Shown: positions 52,740-61,306 of the stretch, piece after piece | Layout of the letters: the number at the start of each line of letters is the position of its first letter | How positions within the stretch are numbered: position 1 is the stretch's first letter | Source of the DNA: Microbacterium amylolyticum | Lineage (GTDB): Bacteria > Actinomycetota > Actinomycetes > Actinomycetales > Microbacteriaceae | Assembly (NCBI RefSeq): GCF_011046975.1 | Contig: NZ_CP049253.1 | Span: forward strand, 2,478,739 to 2,542,738 | Reading direction: 5' to 3' | DNA: 64,000 nucleotides | Notes under the pieces: generated by a model | The model's input: only the letters and a program-made list of their open reading frames with translations | Database searches by the model: none | What the model was told of the DNA's origin: nothing | Translations under genes and position numbers: made by a program

Positions 52740-53453
52740 ATGTTCTACTGGATTCTCAAGTACGTCATCGTCGGACCGATCCTCAAGGCCATCTTCCGCC
52801 CGTGGATCGCCGGAGCCGAGTACATCCCGAAGCAGGGTGCCGCCATTCTCGCGAGCAACCACCTCTCCGTCATCGACTCGGTTTTCCTTCCGTTGATGAT
52901 CGATCGCCCGATGTCGTTTCTGGCGAAGAGCGAATACTTCACGGGGAAGGGCCTCAAGGGATGGGCCACGAAGTGGTTCATGAAGGGCACGGGGCAGATC
53001 CCGATCGACCGCTCGGGCGGATCTGCGTCCGAGGCCGCTCTCAACACAGCGCTCCAGGTGATCGGGCGTGGCGATCTGCTGGGGATCTACCCCGAAGGAA
53101 CGCGCAGCCCGGACGGACGCCTGTTCAAGGGCCGCACGGGACTGGCGCGGATGGCGCTCGTCGCGAAAGTTCCCGTTATTCCCGTTGTGATGGTGGATAC
53201 CGACACGATGCTACCGATTGGCGCGTCCATGCCGCGCGTGATGCGTATCGGCATCATCATCGGCGAACCCCTGGATTTCTCGCGGTACGAGGGGTTGGAA
53301 GACGACCGCTTCGTGCTGCGCAGCGTGACAGACGAAATTATGGTCGCGCTGCAGCGACTCGGTGGACAGGAGTACGTCGACGACTACGCCTCGAAGTACC
53401 GCGCTCTTGCTGAGCAGGCCGGAACACGGGCGCCGTCCGCGTTCTCGTCGTAG
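52740..53453 (+). CDS. 1-acyl-glycerol-phosphate acyltransferase (PlsC family)
   Basis: This 237-residue membrane-associated acyltransferase has the family blocks NHLSVIDSVFLP (HX4D catalytic motif) near residues 40-51, KSEYFTGKGLKG, PIDRSGG, YPEGTRSPDGRLFKGRTG and VPVIPVVMV. It would acylate lysophosphatidate or a related lipid in phospholipid synthesis. GGGGAGA lies ahead of the ATG, and TAGACT near 52698 may be its -10. It faces away from the acyl-CoA ligase gene, which could supply its substrate. Confidence 0.92.
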   Translation: MFYWILKYVIVGPILKAIFRPWIAGAEYIPKQGAAILASNHLSVIDSVFLPLMIDRPMSFLAKSEYFTGKGLKGWATKWFMKGTGQIPIDRSGGSASEAALNTALQVIGRGDLLGIYPEGTRSPDGRLFKGRTGLARMALVAKVPVIPVVMVDTDTMLPIGASMPRVMRIGIIIGEPLDFSRYEGLEDDRFVLRSVTDEIMVALQRLGGQEYVDDYASKYRALAEQAGTRAPSAFSS

Positions 53454-53494
53454 TCGCCGCGGCGGCGCGTTACCTTCGAGGCCGTCCGGGTCGG

Positions 53495-53500
53495 TAGGCT
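53495..53500 (+). promoter_or_regulatory. -10 box for leaderless DAHP synthase mRNA
   Basis: TAGGCT lies six bases before the ATG at 53507. This spacing favours 53507 over the ATG at 53501. Confidence 0.6.
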
Positions 53501-53506
53501 ATGGGG

Positions 53507-54844
53507 ATGCAGCAGAACCTCGACGCGCTGGACGCGTGGCGTGATCTTCCCATCAAACAGCAGCCGCAGTGGCCCGATCGCGCGGCCCTCGAGCAGGTCA
53601 CCAGTGAGCTGGCAACTTTGCCTCCTCTGGTCTTCGCTGGCGAGGTTGATCAGATGCGTTATCGCCTCGGCGAGGCGGCAGCGGGCAACGCGTTCCTGCT
53701 GCAGGGCGGTGACTGTGCCGAGACCTTCGCGGGGGCAACGGCAGATCGCATCCGCAACCGCATCAAAACCCTCCTTCAGATGGCCGTCGTCCTCACCTAT
53801 GGTGCCTCGATGCCCGTCGTCAAGATGGGCCGGATGGCCGGTCAGTTCGCGAAGCCGCGATCGAAGGACACCGAAACGCGTGGCGATGTGACGCTTCCGG
53901 CGTTCCGCGGCGAGATTGTCAACGGCTTCGACTTCACAGAAGCGTCTCGCGCCGTCGACCCGCGCCGGCTCCTGCAGGCGTACCACACGTCCGCCAGCAC
54001 GCTGAACCTGGTCCGCGCTTTCACGCAGGGTGGCTTCGCTGACCTGCGCGAGGTGCACTCCTGGAATCGTGGTTTTGCGGAGAACCCGGCGAACAAGCGC
54101 TACGAGCAGATGGCAACCGAGATCGATCGCGCCATTAAGTTCATGGAGGCGGCTGGCGCCGACTTCGATGAGCTGAAGCGCGTCGATTTCTACACGGGCC
54201 ACGAGGGTCTGCTGATGGACTACGAGCGGCCGCTGACGCGCGTCGATTCGCGCACAGGCGAGGTCTACAACACCTCGGGGCACTTCCTGTGGGTGGGCGA
54301 GCGCACGCGTGAACTCGATGGCGCGCACGTCGACTACTTCTCGAAGATCCGCAACCCGATTGGCGTCAAGCTCGGCCCGACCACGTCACCGGAGACGGCG
54401 CTTGCCCTGATCGACAAGCTCGACCCCGAACGCGAACCTGGCCGGTTGACCTTCATCACGCGAATGGGCGCGGGCAAGATCCGCGAGGCGCTTCCTCCTC
54501 TTCTCGAGGCGGTTCGCGATTCTGGTGCGACGCCGCTGTGGGTCACCGATCCGATGCACGGAAACGGATTCTCCACACCCACGGGCTACAAGACGCGTCG
54601 CTTTGACGATGTCGTTGACGAGGTCCGCGGTTTCTTCGAAGCCCACCGTGCCGCCGGAACGCATCCTGGCGGCATCCACGTCGAGCTCACGGGAGACGAC
54701 GTCACGGAATGCCTCGGTGGATCGGAAGACATCGACGAAGCATCGCTCGCGACTCGCTACGAGTCGTTGTGCGACCCGCGTCTGAACCACAAGCAGTCGC
54801 TTGAGCTGGCGTTCCTCGTCGCCGAGGAGCTTGAGAAGCGCTAA
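53507..54844 (+). CDS. aroG: Class II 3-deoxy-7-phosphoheptulonate synthase
   Basis: This 445-residue enzyme joins erythrose 4-phosphate and phosphoenolpyruvate, the first step of aromatic amino-acid synthesis. Class II features are clear: LQGGDCAETFAG near residues 65-76, YGASMPVVKMGRMAGQFAKPRS, HEGLLMDYE, RNPIGVKLGPTTSPETAL, TRMGAGKIR, VTDPMHGNGFSTPTGYKTR and GGIHVELTGDDVTECLGG. The N-terminal WRDLP and QQPQWPD stretch matches the mycobacterial type. The gene order with pknL-like kinase and acyltransferase also matches mycobacteria. Confidence 0.96.
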   Translation: MQQNLDALDAWRDLPIKQQPQWPDRAALEQVTSELATLPPLVFAGEVDQMRYRLGEAAAGNAFLLQGGDCAETFAGATADRIRNRIKTLLQMAVVLTYGASMPVVKMGRMAGQFAKPRSKDTETRGDVTLPAFRGEIVNGFDFTEASRAVDPRRLLQAYHTSASTLNLVRAFTQGGFADLREVHSWNRGFAENPANKRYEQMATEIDRAIKFMEAAGADFDELKRVDFYTGHEGLLMDYERPLTRVDSRTGEVYNTSGHFLWVGERTRELDGAHVDYFSKIRNPIGVKLGPTTSPETALALIDKLDPEREPGRLTFITRMGAGKIREALPPLLEAVRDSGATPLWVTDPMHGNGFSTPTGYKTRRFDDVVDEVRGFFEAHRAAGTHPGGIHVELTGDDVTECLGGSEDIDEASLATRYESLCDPRLNHKQSLELAFLVAEELEKR

Positions 54845-54855
54845 CCGCGACCGCA

Positions 54856-54896
54856 ACAAACGGCGGGTCTGCCCTGTGAGGTGGCCCGCCGTTTGT
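54856..54896 (+). terminator. Terminator after the DAHP synthase gene
   Basis: ACAAACGGCGGG pairs perfectly with CCCGCCGTTTGT across a 17-base loop, followed by CGTT. It lies between convergent genes and the T/A-rich outer stem makes it usable in both directions. Confidence 0.8.
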
Positions 54897-54963
54897 CGTT
54901 CCGGGCTCTCGAAGCCGGTTACCGCACGGGGCCGTGTTCCGCGTTATCCGGGACTGGCGAGGT

Positions 54964-56952
54964 TCACGATACGGGGCCGGCGAGGTTCAAGCTCAGGTGA
55001 ACCGTCGTCTCGCGGGGCACGCGTTCTGTTCCGGGCGCCGGGTCTGTCGACGACACGATGACCCAGCTGCTGGGGAGGCCGTTGAGCAGCGGCGAGTAGC
55101 TGACGGAGAAGCCCGCGTTCTCGAGCGTTGCGACGGCTTCGTCACGGTTCATTCCCACGACATCGGGGATGGGATGCGGCTGCGGGCCGATCGATTCCCG
55201 GAGCGTGACGGAGTCGCCGCGTCTGAGCTGGACATCGTCGCCAGGGCTGACGATGCCGATCACGAGACCCGCGGAAATCTCTTCGTGGTGGTGTCGCTCC
55301 GTTTCCTCGGAGACGGTGAGTCCCGCCTCCTCGAGACGTTCGCGTGCCTCTTGCACGGAGACGTTATGAACATCGGGGACCTGCCCGGCCGAGAGCGTTA
55401 CGGACAGTTCGTCCGCCTGATGCCCCTGACAACCATCGATGCAATCGATCGTCTCGTCTGATCCCGAGGGGTGCAGACGCGCGCCGATGATGGTTCCCGC
55501 TTCGGCGTCGGTGAAAATCTCTTCGGGGTCGCTTCTGACGGTGATCACCGCGTCTTCGGCGTGCTGCTCGGCAGCCGAGAGCGTGAGCCCGCGCAACGAG
55601 TCGATCGTGACGGCTGCCGGCCCCGAGGAGACCGTGACTGTGATCAGATCCCCGGGGTACAGGCGTTCTCCGCTGCCGGGGGAGAGGGCGATCACCGTGC
55701 CGGCAGGAACGTCGAGGCTGGGTTGCTGTTCGGCAACGGGCCGCAGATCAACGGCCGCGAGAATTCCCTCGGCTTCTTCGTAGGGGGTCTGCGCCGCGAT
55801 CGACGGAACCGCGATCATGGAGCCCGGCCCGGACCCGAACCACCAGCCGGTTCCTCCCGCGGCAATCGCCATGGCGACGACGATGATGGCCGCCCACCAG
55901 CCACGGGTGGCGCGTCGACGTGTGCGACGGCGCAGCTGTGTGGCGTTGTCGCCGATTCCTCCGCCAGGGGAGAGCGGGCCGGTCGGTGCGAGGATGCTGG
56001 TGGCGCCGGTTTCCGGCAGCAATGTGGTGTCACCCGATCCGTCGAGGTCAGATTTGTCGTCACGGGCGGGGCCAGCCGAGGGCGGAGCGATCGGAATCGG
56101 CTTGATGCCGATCTCACGTTCGATCTCGACGAGGCGCGCGAGCATCATAGCGGCGTCAGCGGGCCGTTCGTCCGGCTCTCGCTCCGTCGACCACATCACC
56201 AGTTCGTCGAGCTGCTCCGGAACACCGGGGTTCTTGATGCTGGGGCGCGGCACCTGCTCTGTCGCGTGCTGATACGCAATCTGCATCGGCTGTTCACCGA
56301 GGTACGGCTGATCTCCCGCGAGCATCTCGTACAGCATGATGCCGAGCGCGTAGATGTCTGTTCGGGCGTCGGCCGTTCCCTGGGTGACGAGCTCGGGGGC
56401 GAGGTAGGCGATGGTGCCGAGAAGCTGTTGGCCGGTTGCGGTGTTCGCACTCGCAACGCGTGCGAGGCCGAAGTCGCCGATCTTGATGCGGCCGTCCTCC
56501 GCGAGGAGAACGTTCTCGGGCTTGACATCCCGGTGAATGAGGCCGGCGCGATGCGCGGAGGCCAGGCCTTCGAGGATCGCGTGCATGATCGTGATCGTCT
56601 GCTCAAGCGACAGGCGCTTCTGCTCGTTCAGCAGATCGCGGAGGGTGACGCCCGGCAGGTACTCCATCACAAGATAGGCGATGTCGTCGTCTTGGCCCTG
56701 GTCGAAAACGCCGACGACGTGGGGATCGCTGAGCCGGGCGGCGGCGCGCGCTTCCAGGATGAAGCGCGTCTGGAAGCGCTCATCATCGCTGAGATGATGG
56801 TGCATCACCTTCAGCGCCACTCGTCGTTCCAGGCGCAGATCGGTGGCAACATACACCGTTGCCATGCCGCCGCGCGCGATGCGCCCCCGAACTTGATAGC
56901 GGCCATCGACAAGCCGCCCCACGAGGGGATCGGGCTGTCGTCGAGTGCTCAC
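54964..56952 (-). CDS. PASTA-domain Ser/Thr protein kinase (PknL-like)
   Basis: The kinase has 662 residues. The kinase domain is at about residues 18-280: Gly-rich loop RIARGGMATVYVATD, Lys in VALKVMHHH, catalytic HRDVKPENVLL and the metal site KIGDFGLARV. A basic juxtamembrane part and one membrane helix (WWAAIIVVAMAIAAGGTGWWFG) near residues 350-371 follow. Three or four PASTA repeats outside the cell come next (VPSIAAQTPYEEAEGILA, VPDVHNVSVQEARERLEEAG, IPDVVGMNRDEAVATLENAG) and would bind muropeptides. It diverges from an Rv2175c-like gene, in mycobacteria a PknL substrate. The GTG start lies seven bases after TACACT. Confidence 0.93.
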   Translation of the reverse strand: MSTRRQPDPLVGRLVDGRYQVRGRIARGGMATVYVATDLRLERRVALKVMHHHLSDDERFQTRFILEARAAARLSDPHVVGVFDQGQDDDIAYLVMEYLPGVTLRDLLNEQKRLSLEQTITIMHAILEGLASAHRAGLIHRDVKPENVLLAEDGRIKIGDFGLARVASANTATGQQLLGTIAYLAPELVTQGTADARTDIYALGIMLYEMLAGDQPYLGEQPMQIAYQHATEQVPRPSIKNPGVPEQLDELVMWSTEREPDERPADAAMMLARLVEIEREIGIKPIPIAPPSAGPARDDKSDLDGSGDTTLLPETGATSILAPTGPLSPGGGIGDNATQLRRRTRRRATRGWWAAIIVVAMAIAAGGTGWWFGSGPGSMIAVPSIAAQTPYEEAEGILAAVDLRPVAEQQPSLDVPAGTVIALSPGSGERLYPGDLITVTVSSGPAAVTIDSLRGLTLSAAEQHAEDAVITVRSDPEEIFTDAEAGTIIGARLHPSGSDETIDCIDGCQGHQADELSVTLSAGQVPDVHNVSVQEARERLEEAGLTVSEETERHHHEEISAGLVIGIVSPGDDVQLRRGDSVTLRESIGPQPHPIPDVVGMNRDEAVATLENAGFSVSYSPLLNGLPSSWVIVSSTDPAPGTERVPRETTVHLSLNLAGPVS

Positions 56953-56959
56953 CCTGGAA

Positions 56960-56965
56960 AGTGTA
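56960..56965 (-). promoter_or_regulatory. -10 box for leaderless kinase mRNA
   Basis: On the minus strand TACACT lies seven bases before the GTG at 56952. Confidence 0.5.
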
Positions 56966-57030
56966 GGGAAGCCTGGCTCCGAACCTCCGCACGGCGCGCG
57001 TGCTCAGGCGCCGCGTGACACAATCGGGAC

Positions 57031-57378
57031 GTGCCTGAACAGACGACGACCGCATCCATCGAGTGGCTGACCCTTCCCGAGGTCGGCGAGCGCCTGCACG
57101 AATCTCCCGGTCGAGTGAAACGACTGCTGGACGAACGTATGCTCATCGCCGTGCGTCACGATGGCGTGTGGCGCGTGCCCGCACTCTTTATTGACGGCGA
57201 TCGCCCGTTGTCGTCGCTTCGCGGCACGGCGATCCTCCTGGGCGACATCGGCTTTGACGACGACGAGATCGTCGAATGGCTGTTCCGCGTGGAGGAATCG
57301 CTCGGCAACGCGCCGATCGAGTCGCTCGTAGCCGGACGCAAGGCCGAGGTTCGTCGGGTTGCTCAGACTCTCGCCTAA
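57031..57378 (+). CDS. Rv2175c-like DNA-binding protein
   Basis: This 115-residue protein has a small winged HTH (IEWLTLPEVGERLHESPGRVKRLLDERML, then VRHDGVWRVPALFID). The C-terminal helical segment (GTAILLGDIGFDDDEIVEWLF) matches Rv2175c of M. tuberculosis, which is phosphorylated by PknL. The Thr-rich N-terminus (EQTTTAS) is where such phosphorylation would fall. It lies 78 bases from the divergent kinase gene. The weak hexamer CACAAT six bases before the GTG may be its -10. Confidence 0.85.
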   Translation: MPEQTTTASIEWLTLPEVGERLHESPGRVKRLLDERMLIAVRHDGVWRVPALFIDGDRPLSSLRGTAILLGDIGFDDDEIVEWLFRVEESLGNAPIESLVAGRKAEVRRVAQTLA

Positions 57379-57400
57379 GCCCGTTTCGCGTCGCTTCGCT

Positions 57401-58504
57401 CTAGGCGCTGCGACGCGTTGCTGCTGTCGTGAGGTCGCGCAGCTGCGTCGCCGCTTCCGCGTCGATATCGGCGCTGTCGATGGCAGCATCTGCCTGTGAT
57501 GCGCTCTCAGTGATCAGCGTCTCGACGCGATCGAGGGCGCCGGTGTCGCGAATCGCCTGCTGGAGGGCAACGATCTCGTCGCGCGTGAGGTCGGATGCTC
57601 CCAGGCGCTGATCGAGCTCCGCTCGGTCGCGGGCCGTCATCGCCTCCCGCGCGTATGCGATGAGGAGCGTTCGCTTGCCCTCGCGCAGGTCGTCTCCTGA
57701 TGGCTTTCCTGTGACGCTTTCGTCGCCGAACACGCCGAGGACGTCGTCCCGGAGCTGGAAGGCGATTCCGAGCGGATGGCCGAATGATTCCAGCGCGGCA
57801 ATCTGATCGCTCCGCGCGCCCCCGAGCACTGCGCCGAGGAGGAGCGGCTGCTGCACGCTGTATCGGGCTGATTTGAGTGTTGCGATGCGCAGCGCGCGCG
57901 TGGCGTGTTCACGATCGGGGATGGTTGGCCACGCGGATTCTTCCGCGATGTCGAGGAACTGTCCGAGGATGACGTCTCGGCGCATGCGCGCGTAGAGGGC
58001 GCGAACCCCTGCCGCGGCGTCGGCATCGGAAATTGCCCGTTCCAGGAGGTCATCGCTCCATCCGAGCAGGAGATCTCCGAGCAGAATCGCCCCGGAGCGG
58101 CCGAAGGAATCGCTCGCTCCGTGCCACTCACGTGCCCTGTGCACGCTTTCGAAGGCCCGGTGCATGGCAGGGCGACCTCGCCGAGTGTCGGAATTGTCAA
58201 CAATGTCGTCGTGCACAAGGGCGGCGGCCTGGAACACCTCGAGGGCGGCTCCGAGGGTCGTGACACGCCCGGTGTGATCCTCCTGTGAGTAAACCGCTCG
58301 CCACCCGGAAAACGCGAATCGCGCACGCAGCCGTTTGCCTCCGCGAAGGGCTTCTGCCGCGTGGTCGATGAGCGCGGTCGCGACAACATCAGGGTTCTCG
58401 GCGCCTGCATAGATGGGATCATCGAGAATCTCTTTGCGGCATTCGCTCACAAACGCTTCGAGTACCTCGGAAACGGCTGTGATGATGTCGTGAGGTGAGC
58501 GCAC
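57401..58504 (-). CDS. Polyprenyl diphosphate synthase (IdsA type)
   Basis: This 367-residue trans-prenyltransferase carries the first Asp-rich motif in VHDDIVDNSDTRRGRPAMH near residues 96-114 and the second in FQLRDDVLGVFGD near residues 246-258. GGKRLRAR lies near the start. It condenses isopentenyl diphosphate with an allylic diphosphate. The bulky residues before the first motif (LEVFQAAAL) suggest a C15-C20 product, but chain length is not certain. The GTG start at 58504 lies six bases after TAGGCT. A corresponding gene lies near pknL in mycobacteria. Confidence 0.92.
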   Translation of the reverse strand: MRSPHDIITAVSEVLEAFVSECRKEILDDPIYAGAENPDVVATALIDHAAEALRGGKRLRARFAFSGWRAVYSQEDHTGRVTTLGAALEVFQAAALVHDDIVDNSDTRRGRPAMHRAFESVHRAREWHGASDSFGRSGAILLGDLLLGWSDDLLERAISDADAAAGVRALYARMRRDVILGQFLDIAEESAWPTIPDREHATRALRIATLKSARYSVQQPLLLGAVLGGARSDQIAALESFGHPLGIAFQLRDDVLGVFGDESVTGKPSGDDLREGKRTLLIAYAREAMTARDRAELDQRLGASDLTRDEIVALQQAIRDTGALDRVETLITESASQADAAIDSADIDAEAATQLRDLTTAATRRSA

Positions 58505-58510
58505 TCGCCT

Positions 58511-58516
58511 AGCCTA
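58511..58516 (-). promoter_or_regulatory. -10 box for leaderless polyprenyl synthase mRNA
   Basis: On the minus strand TAGGCT lies six bases before the GTG at 58504. Confidence 0.55.
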
Positions 58517-58568
58517 GTTCCCCGTGATCGCGATAGAATGACATCCCACCTAACAGAGGGGGTTCAAG

Positions 58569-58958
58569 ATGCCACTCTCCGAGCAGGAGCAGCGACTTCT
58601 CGACGAGATGGAGCGCCAGCTCATGCAGAACGACGCCGATGTCGTTCACGCTGGCGAGCACCGCTCGTACAGCTACCGAAACATGGTTCTCGGAGCGCTA
58701 CTTGTCTTCCTTGGCCTCGTCGGCGTCCTCGTCGGCATCATGTTGTGGAGCGGGCCAACCGTCGCCGGCGTCATTGTTGGCGTCGCCGGTTTTGTCACTA
58801 TGCTCGGCGGCGTGATCTTGGCGGTTACCCCCGCTAAGGAACAACCGGGCGAAGAACCTGTTGCGCGCGCGTCGCGCGGTCCGGGTCCCGGCGTAAGCAA
58901 TGAGTCCTTTCTGGACCGGATGAATGACCGGTGGGATCGGCGCCAGCAAGAGCGCTGA
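58569..58958 (+). CDS. DUF3040 membrane protein
   Basis: This 129-residue protein starts with the DUF3040 motif MPLSEQEQRLLDEMERQL, followed by two membrane helices (residues 38-58 and 63-83) and a Pro/Gly/Arg-rich cytoplasmic tail. The family is almost always found just upstream of mraZ in actinobacteria and its function is unknown. AGAGGGGG lies seven to eight bases before the ATG, and TAGAAT about 30 bases before it may be the -10 box, so unlike many neighbours this mRNA has a leader. Confidence 0.92.
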   Translation: MPLSEQEQRLLDEMERQLMQNDADVVHAGEHRSYSYRNMVLGALLVFLGLVGVLVGIMLWSGPTVAGVIVGVAGFVTMLGGVILAVTPAKEQPGEEPVARASRGPGPGVSNESFLDRMNDRWDRRQQER

Positions 58959-58977
58959 TCCGCGGCTTTCTGACACG

Positions 58978-59004
58978 AGGCGTCACTCTCTGAGGGTGAC
59001 GCCT
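58978..59004 (+). terminator. Terminator between the DUF3040 gene and the mraZ promoter
   Basis: AGGCGTCAC pairs with GTGACGCCT around a nine-base loop, followed by TTGTCGTGT. It separates the DUF3040 transcript from the dcw operon. Confidence 0.7.
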
Positions 59005-59142
59005 TTGTCGTGTCGACGACACGCCGCCGCGGCTTCGTTATAGCACGTCCCTCCTCCACCTCGCTCCACCCGCGTGAATCCGCATGATTACGCGGGTGTT
59101 TTCGTGTGCTATGAGCGGTGTGTCTCGTCTTTCCTCTGGTAT

Positions 59143-59168
59143 GTGGAGGAAAGTGGAGTAAAGTGGTG
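59143..59168 (+). promoter_or_regulatory. MraZ operator (three direct repeats)
   Basis: GTGGAG, GTGGAG and GTGGTG start at 59143, 59153 and 59163, exactly ten bases apart. MraZ represses its own operon by binding direct repeats of this kind with one helical turn spacing. The block lies 43 bases upstream of mraZ. Confidence 0.85.
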
Positions 59169-59210
59169 CCCACCTCACGGGAGGCCGATCACGGAGGGGG
59201 TGACAGGCCA

Positions 59211-59642
59211 ATGCTGCTGGGTACGCACACACCGAAACTCGACGACAAGGGCCGCGTCATCCTGCCCGCGAAGTTCCGCGAGGAGCTTGCCGGAGGCGTG
59301 GTCGTGACCCGCGGTCAGGAGCGGTGCCTTTACGTGTTCTCAACAGCAGAGTTCGAGCAGGTACACGAGCGCATCCGCCAGGCCCCGCTCAGCAACAAAC
59401 AAGCTCGCGACTTTCTTCGCGTGTTCCTCTCCGGCGCCAGCGCGGAGACACCTGACGGACAAAACCGCGTCACCATTCCTCCGCACCTGCGCCAGTACGC
59501 GGGGCTCTCAAAGGAGCTCGTCGTCACCGGCGTCGGCGCACACGCTGAGATATGGGACGCCGAAGCATGGAACACCTACCTCGCCAGCACAGAAGACTCC
59601 TTCTCCGAAATGCAGGAGGAGGTGATCCCTGGACTCTTCTGA
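59211..59642 (+). CDS. mraZ: Transcriptional regulator MraZ
   Basis: This 143-residue protein is a tandem of two AbrB-like units: [25 protein letters not shown] near residues 2-26 and [23 protein letters not shown] near residues 77-99. MraZ forms a ring that binds direct repeats upstream of the division and cell-wall operon. The ATG at 59211 is the family start; the open frame upstream is not coding. GGAGGGGGTGACAGG lies ahead of it. Confidence 0.95.
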   Translation: MLLGTHTPKLDDKGRVILPAKFREELAGGVVVTRGQERCLYVFSTAEFEQVHERIRQAPLSNKQARDFLRVFLSGASAETPDGQNRVTIPPHLRQYAGLSKELVVTGVGAHAEIWDAEAWNTYLASTEDSFSEMQEEVIPGLF

Positions 59643-59747
59643 CCCGGAGGTCGTGACTCCCAGCCGCGGCCCTGTCTCCCCTTCCCCGGTGACAGGTTGC
59701 GCGGATGGGGATCAGGACTTCCGGACCCGAAGACACCGAGGACGATG

Positions 59748-60701
59748 ATGAATCCGCGTGATATCCACATTCCTGTGATGCTCGAGCGTTGCCTCGAGCT
59801 GCTCGGCCCTGCGCTGCAGGCCCCTGGCTCCGTGTACGTCGACGGAACTCTCGGCATGGGCGGGCACGCCGAAGCGATCCTCTCGCGATACGACAACGCG
59901 CAGCTTGTGGGGATGGATCGCGATCCTCAGGCCCTCGCGATCGCGAGGGAGAGGCTCGCGGCGTTCGCGGGCCGTACCACGCTCGTCCACACGGTGTACG
60001 ACGGCATTGCGGGCGCACTGGCACAGGCCGGTGTGCCGCGCTCCCACGCTGTTCTCTACGACCTCGGAGTTTCGTCGCTTCAGCTCGACGAGGCGGACCG
60101 CGGATTCGCGTACGCCAAGGACGCACCGCTCGACATGCGGATGAATCAGTCTGACGGCATCACGGCGGCGGATGTGATCGCGAGCTATGGAGAGGGTGAT
60201 CTTCGCCGCATCTTCGAGCGATACGGGGAAGAGAAGCTTTCTGGTCGATACGCCCGCGCGATCATCGCCGCTCGGCAGACGGCGCCACTGACGCGCACGG
60301 GGGAGCTGGTCGACGTGCTCCAGGACGCAACACCCGCCGCCCTGAAGAATCAGGGCCACCCGGCCAAGCGCGTGTTCCAGGCACTCCGTATCGAGGTGAA
60401 CGGCGAACTCGCTGCTCTCGAAAGCGCGATTCCTGCGGCTCTGAACACCCTCGCCGTCGGGGGACGGCTGGTCATCCTGAGCTATCAGTCGCTCGAAGAC
60501 CGCTTTATCAAGCGACTGTTCGCGGAGGCGACTCGCTCAACGGCGCCAGCAGGTCTTCCCGTGGAGATGCCGGAACACCGTCCGCGTTTCCGCCTGTTGG
60601 TCAAAGGCGCAGAACTCGCATCGGCAGACGAAGCAGAACGCAATCCCCGTGCGAAGCCGGTTCGGCTGCGTGCCATCGAGAGGGTGAGGGAACGCGAATG
60701 A
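59748..60701 (+). CDS. rsmH: 16S rRNA (cytosine1402-N4)-methyltransferase
   Basis: This 317-residue SAM-dependent enzyme methylates C1402 of 16S rRNA. It has HIPVMLERCLELL at the start, the SAM site YVDGTLGMGGHAEAIL, GMDRDPQAL, LYDLGVSSLQLDEADRGFAYAKDAPLDMRM, and GHPAKRVFQALRIEVNGEL. I prefer the ATG at 59748 to that at 59745 because GAGGA lies five bases ahead. Its end overlaps the ftsL-position gene by four bases. Confidence 0.96.
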   Translation: MNPRDIHIPVMLERCLELLGPALQAPGSVYVDGTLGMGGHAEAILSRYDNAQLVGMDRDPQALAIARERLAAFAGRTTLVHTVYDGIAGALAQAGVPRSHAVLYDLGVSSLQLDEADRGFAYAKDAPLDMRMNQSDGITAADVIASYGEGDLRRIFERYGEEKLSGRYARAIIAARQTAPLTRTGELVDVLQDATPAALKNQGHPAKRVFQALRIEVNGELAALESAIPAALNTLAVGGRLVILSYQSLEDRFIKRLFAEATRSTAPAGLPVEMPEHRPRFRLLVKGAELASADEAERNPRAKPVRLRAIERVRERE

Positions 60702-61279
60702 GTATCGCCGACATCGACCTTTTTCCGTTCGACGATCCACAGCCGCGCGAGCCCGGTCGTGTCCGTCGGCTCGCCGCGGTCGAAGCTCCGCAGAAGCAGC
60801 GCAAGCCTCGCCTGGGATACGCGCTGATCGCCGTCGCCGGAGCGGCGCTGATCGCCGTGGCTCAGCTGGGTTTGTCCATCATGACGGCGCAGGGCAGCTA
60901 CGAGCTGGCCACCCTGGAATCCGAACAGCGTCAGCTGACGCTCGATCAGCAGCAGCTGAGTGACGATATCGCCGGCTTGGGGTCGCCACAGTACCTCGCC
61001 GCCAACGCCTCCGCGCTCGGTATGGTGATCGATTCTTCGCCCAGCTATTTGCGTCTCAGCGATGCCCAGGTACTGGGCGCCGGCACTCCGTCAGGAGACC
61101 GGTCGACGGTCAACGTGCACGCAGGCAACGCCGCAGGAAACGCGCTCATCGACAGCCGCCCGCTTGCCACTGACCAGCAGCAGACGTTCGGCAATGTTGC
61201 CGAGCCCGCACCGCTCCCCGTTGACCTTCCCGAGGCCCCGCCCGTTGTTGACGGCCTCCCCACACCGTCCACGCACTGA
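60698..61279 (+). CDS. FtsL-position membrane protein
   Basis: This 193-residue protein has a cytoplasmic basic N-terminus of about 40 residues, one membrane helix (GYALIAVAGAALIAVAQLGLSI) and a coiled-coil-like stretch after it (LATLESEQRQLTLDQQQLSDDIAGL). A Pro-rich extracellular tail follows. Position, topology and the heptads fit the divisome protein FtsL, which links FtsQ/DivIC and FtsI; sequence identity in this family is always low. It overlaps rsmH (ATGA) and precedes ftsI by 27 bases. Confidence 0.8.
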   Translation: MSIADIDLFPFDDPQPREPGRVRRLAAVEAPQKQRKPRLGYALIAVAGAALIAVAQLGLSIMTAQGSYELATLESEQRQLTLDQQQLSDDIAGLGSPQYLAANASALGMVIDSSPSYLRLSDAQVLGAGTPSGDRSTVNVHAGNAAGNALIDSRPLATDQQQTFGNVAEPAPLPVDLPEAPPVVDGLPTPSTH

Positions 61280-61306
61280 GCAACCCGAGCCGAGGAGTCG
61301 TCGATC

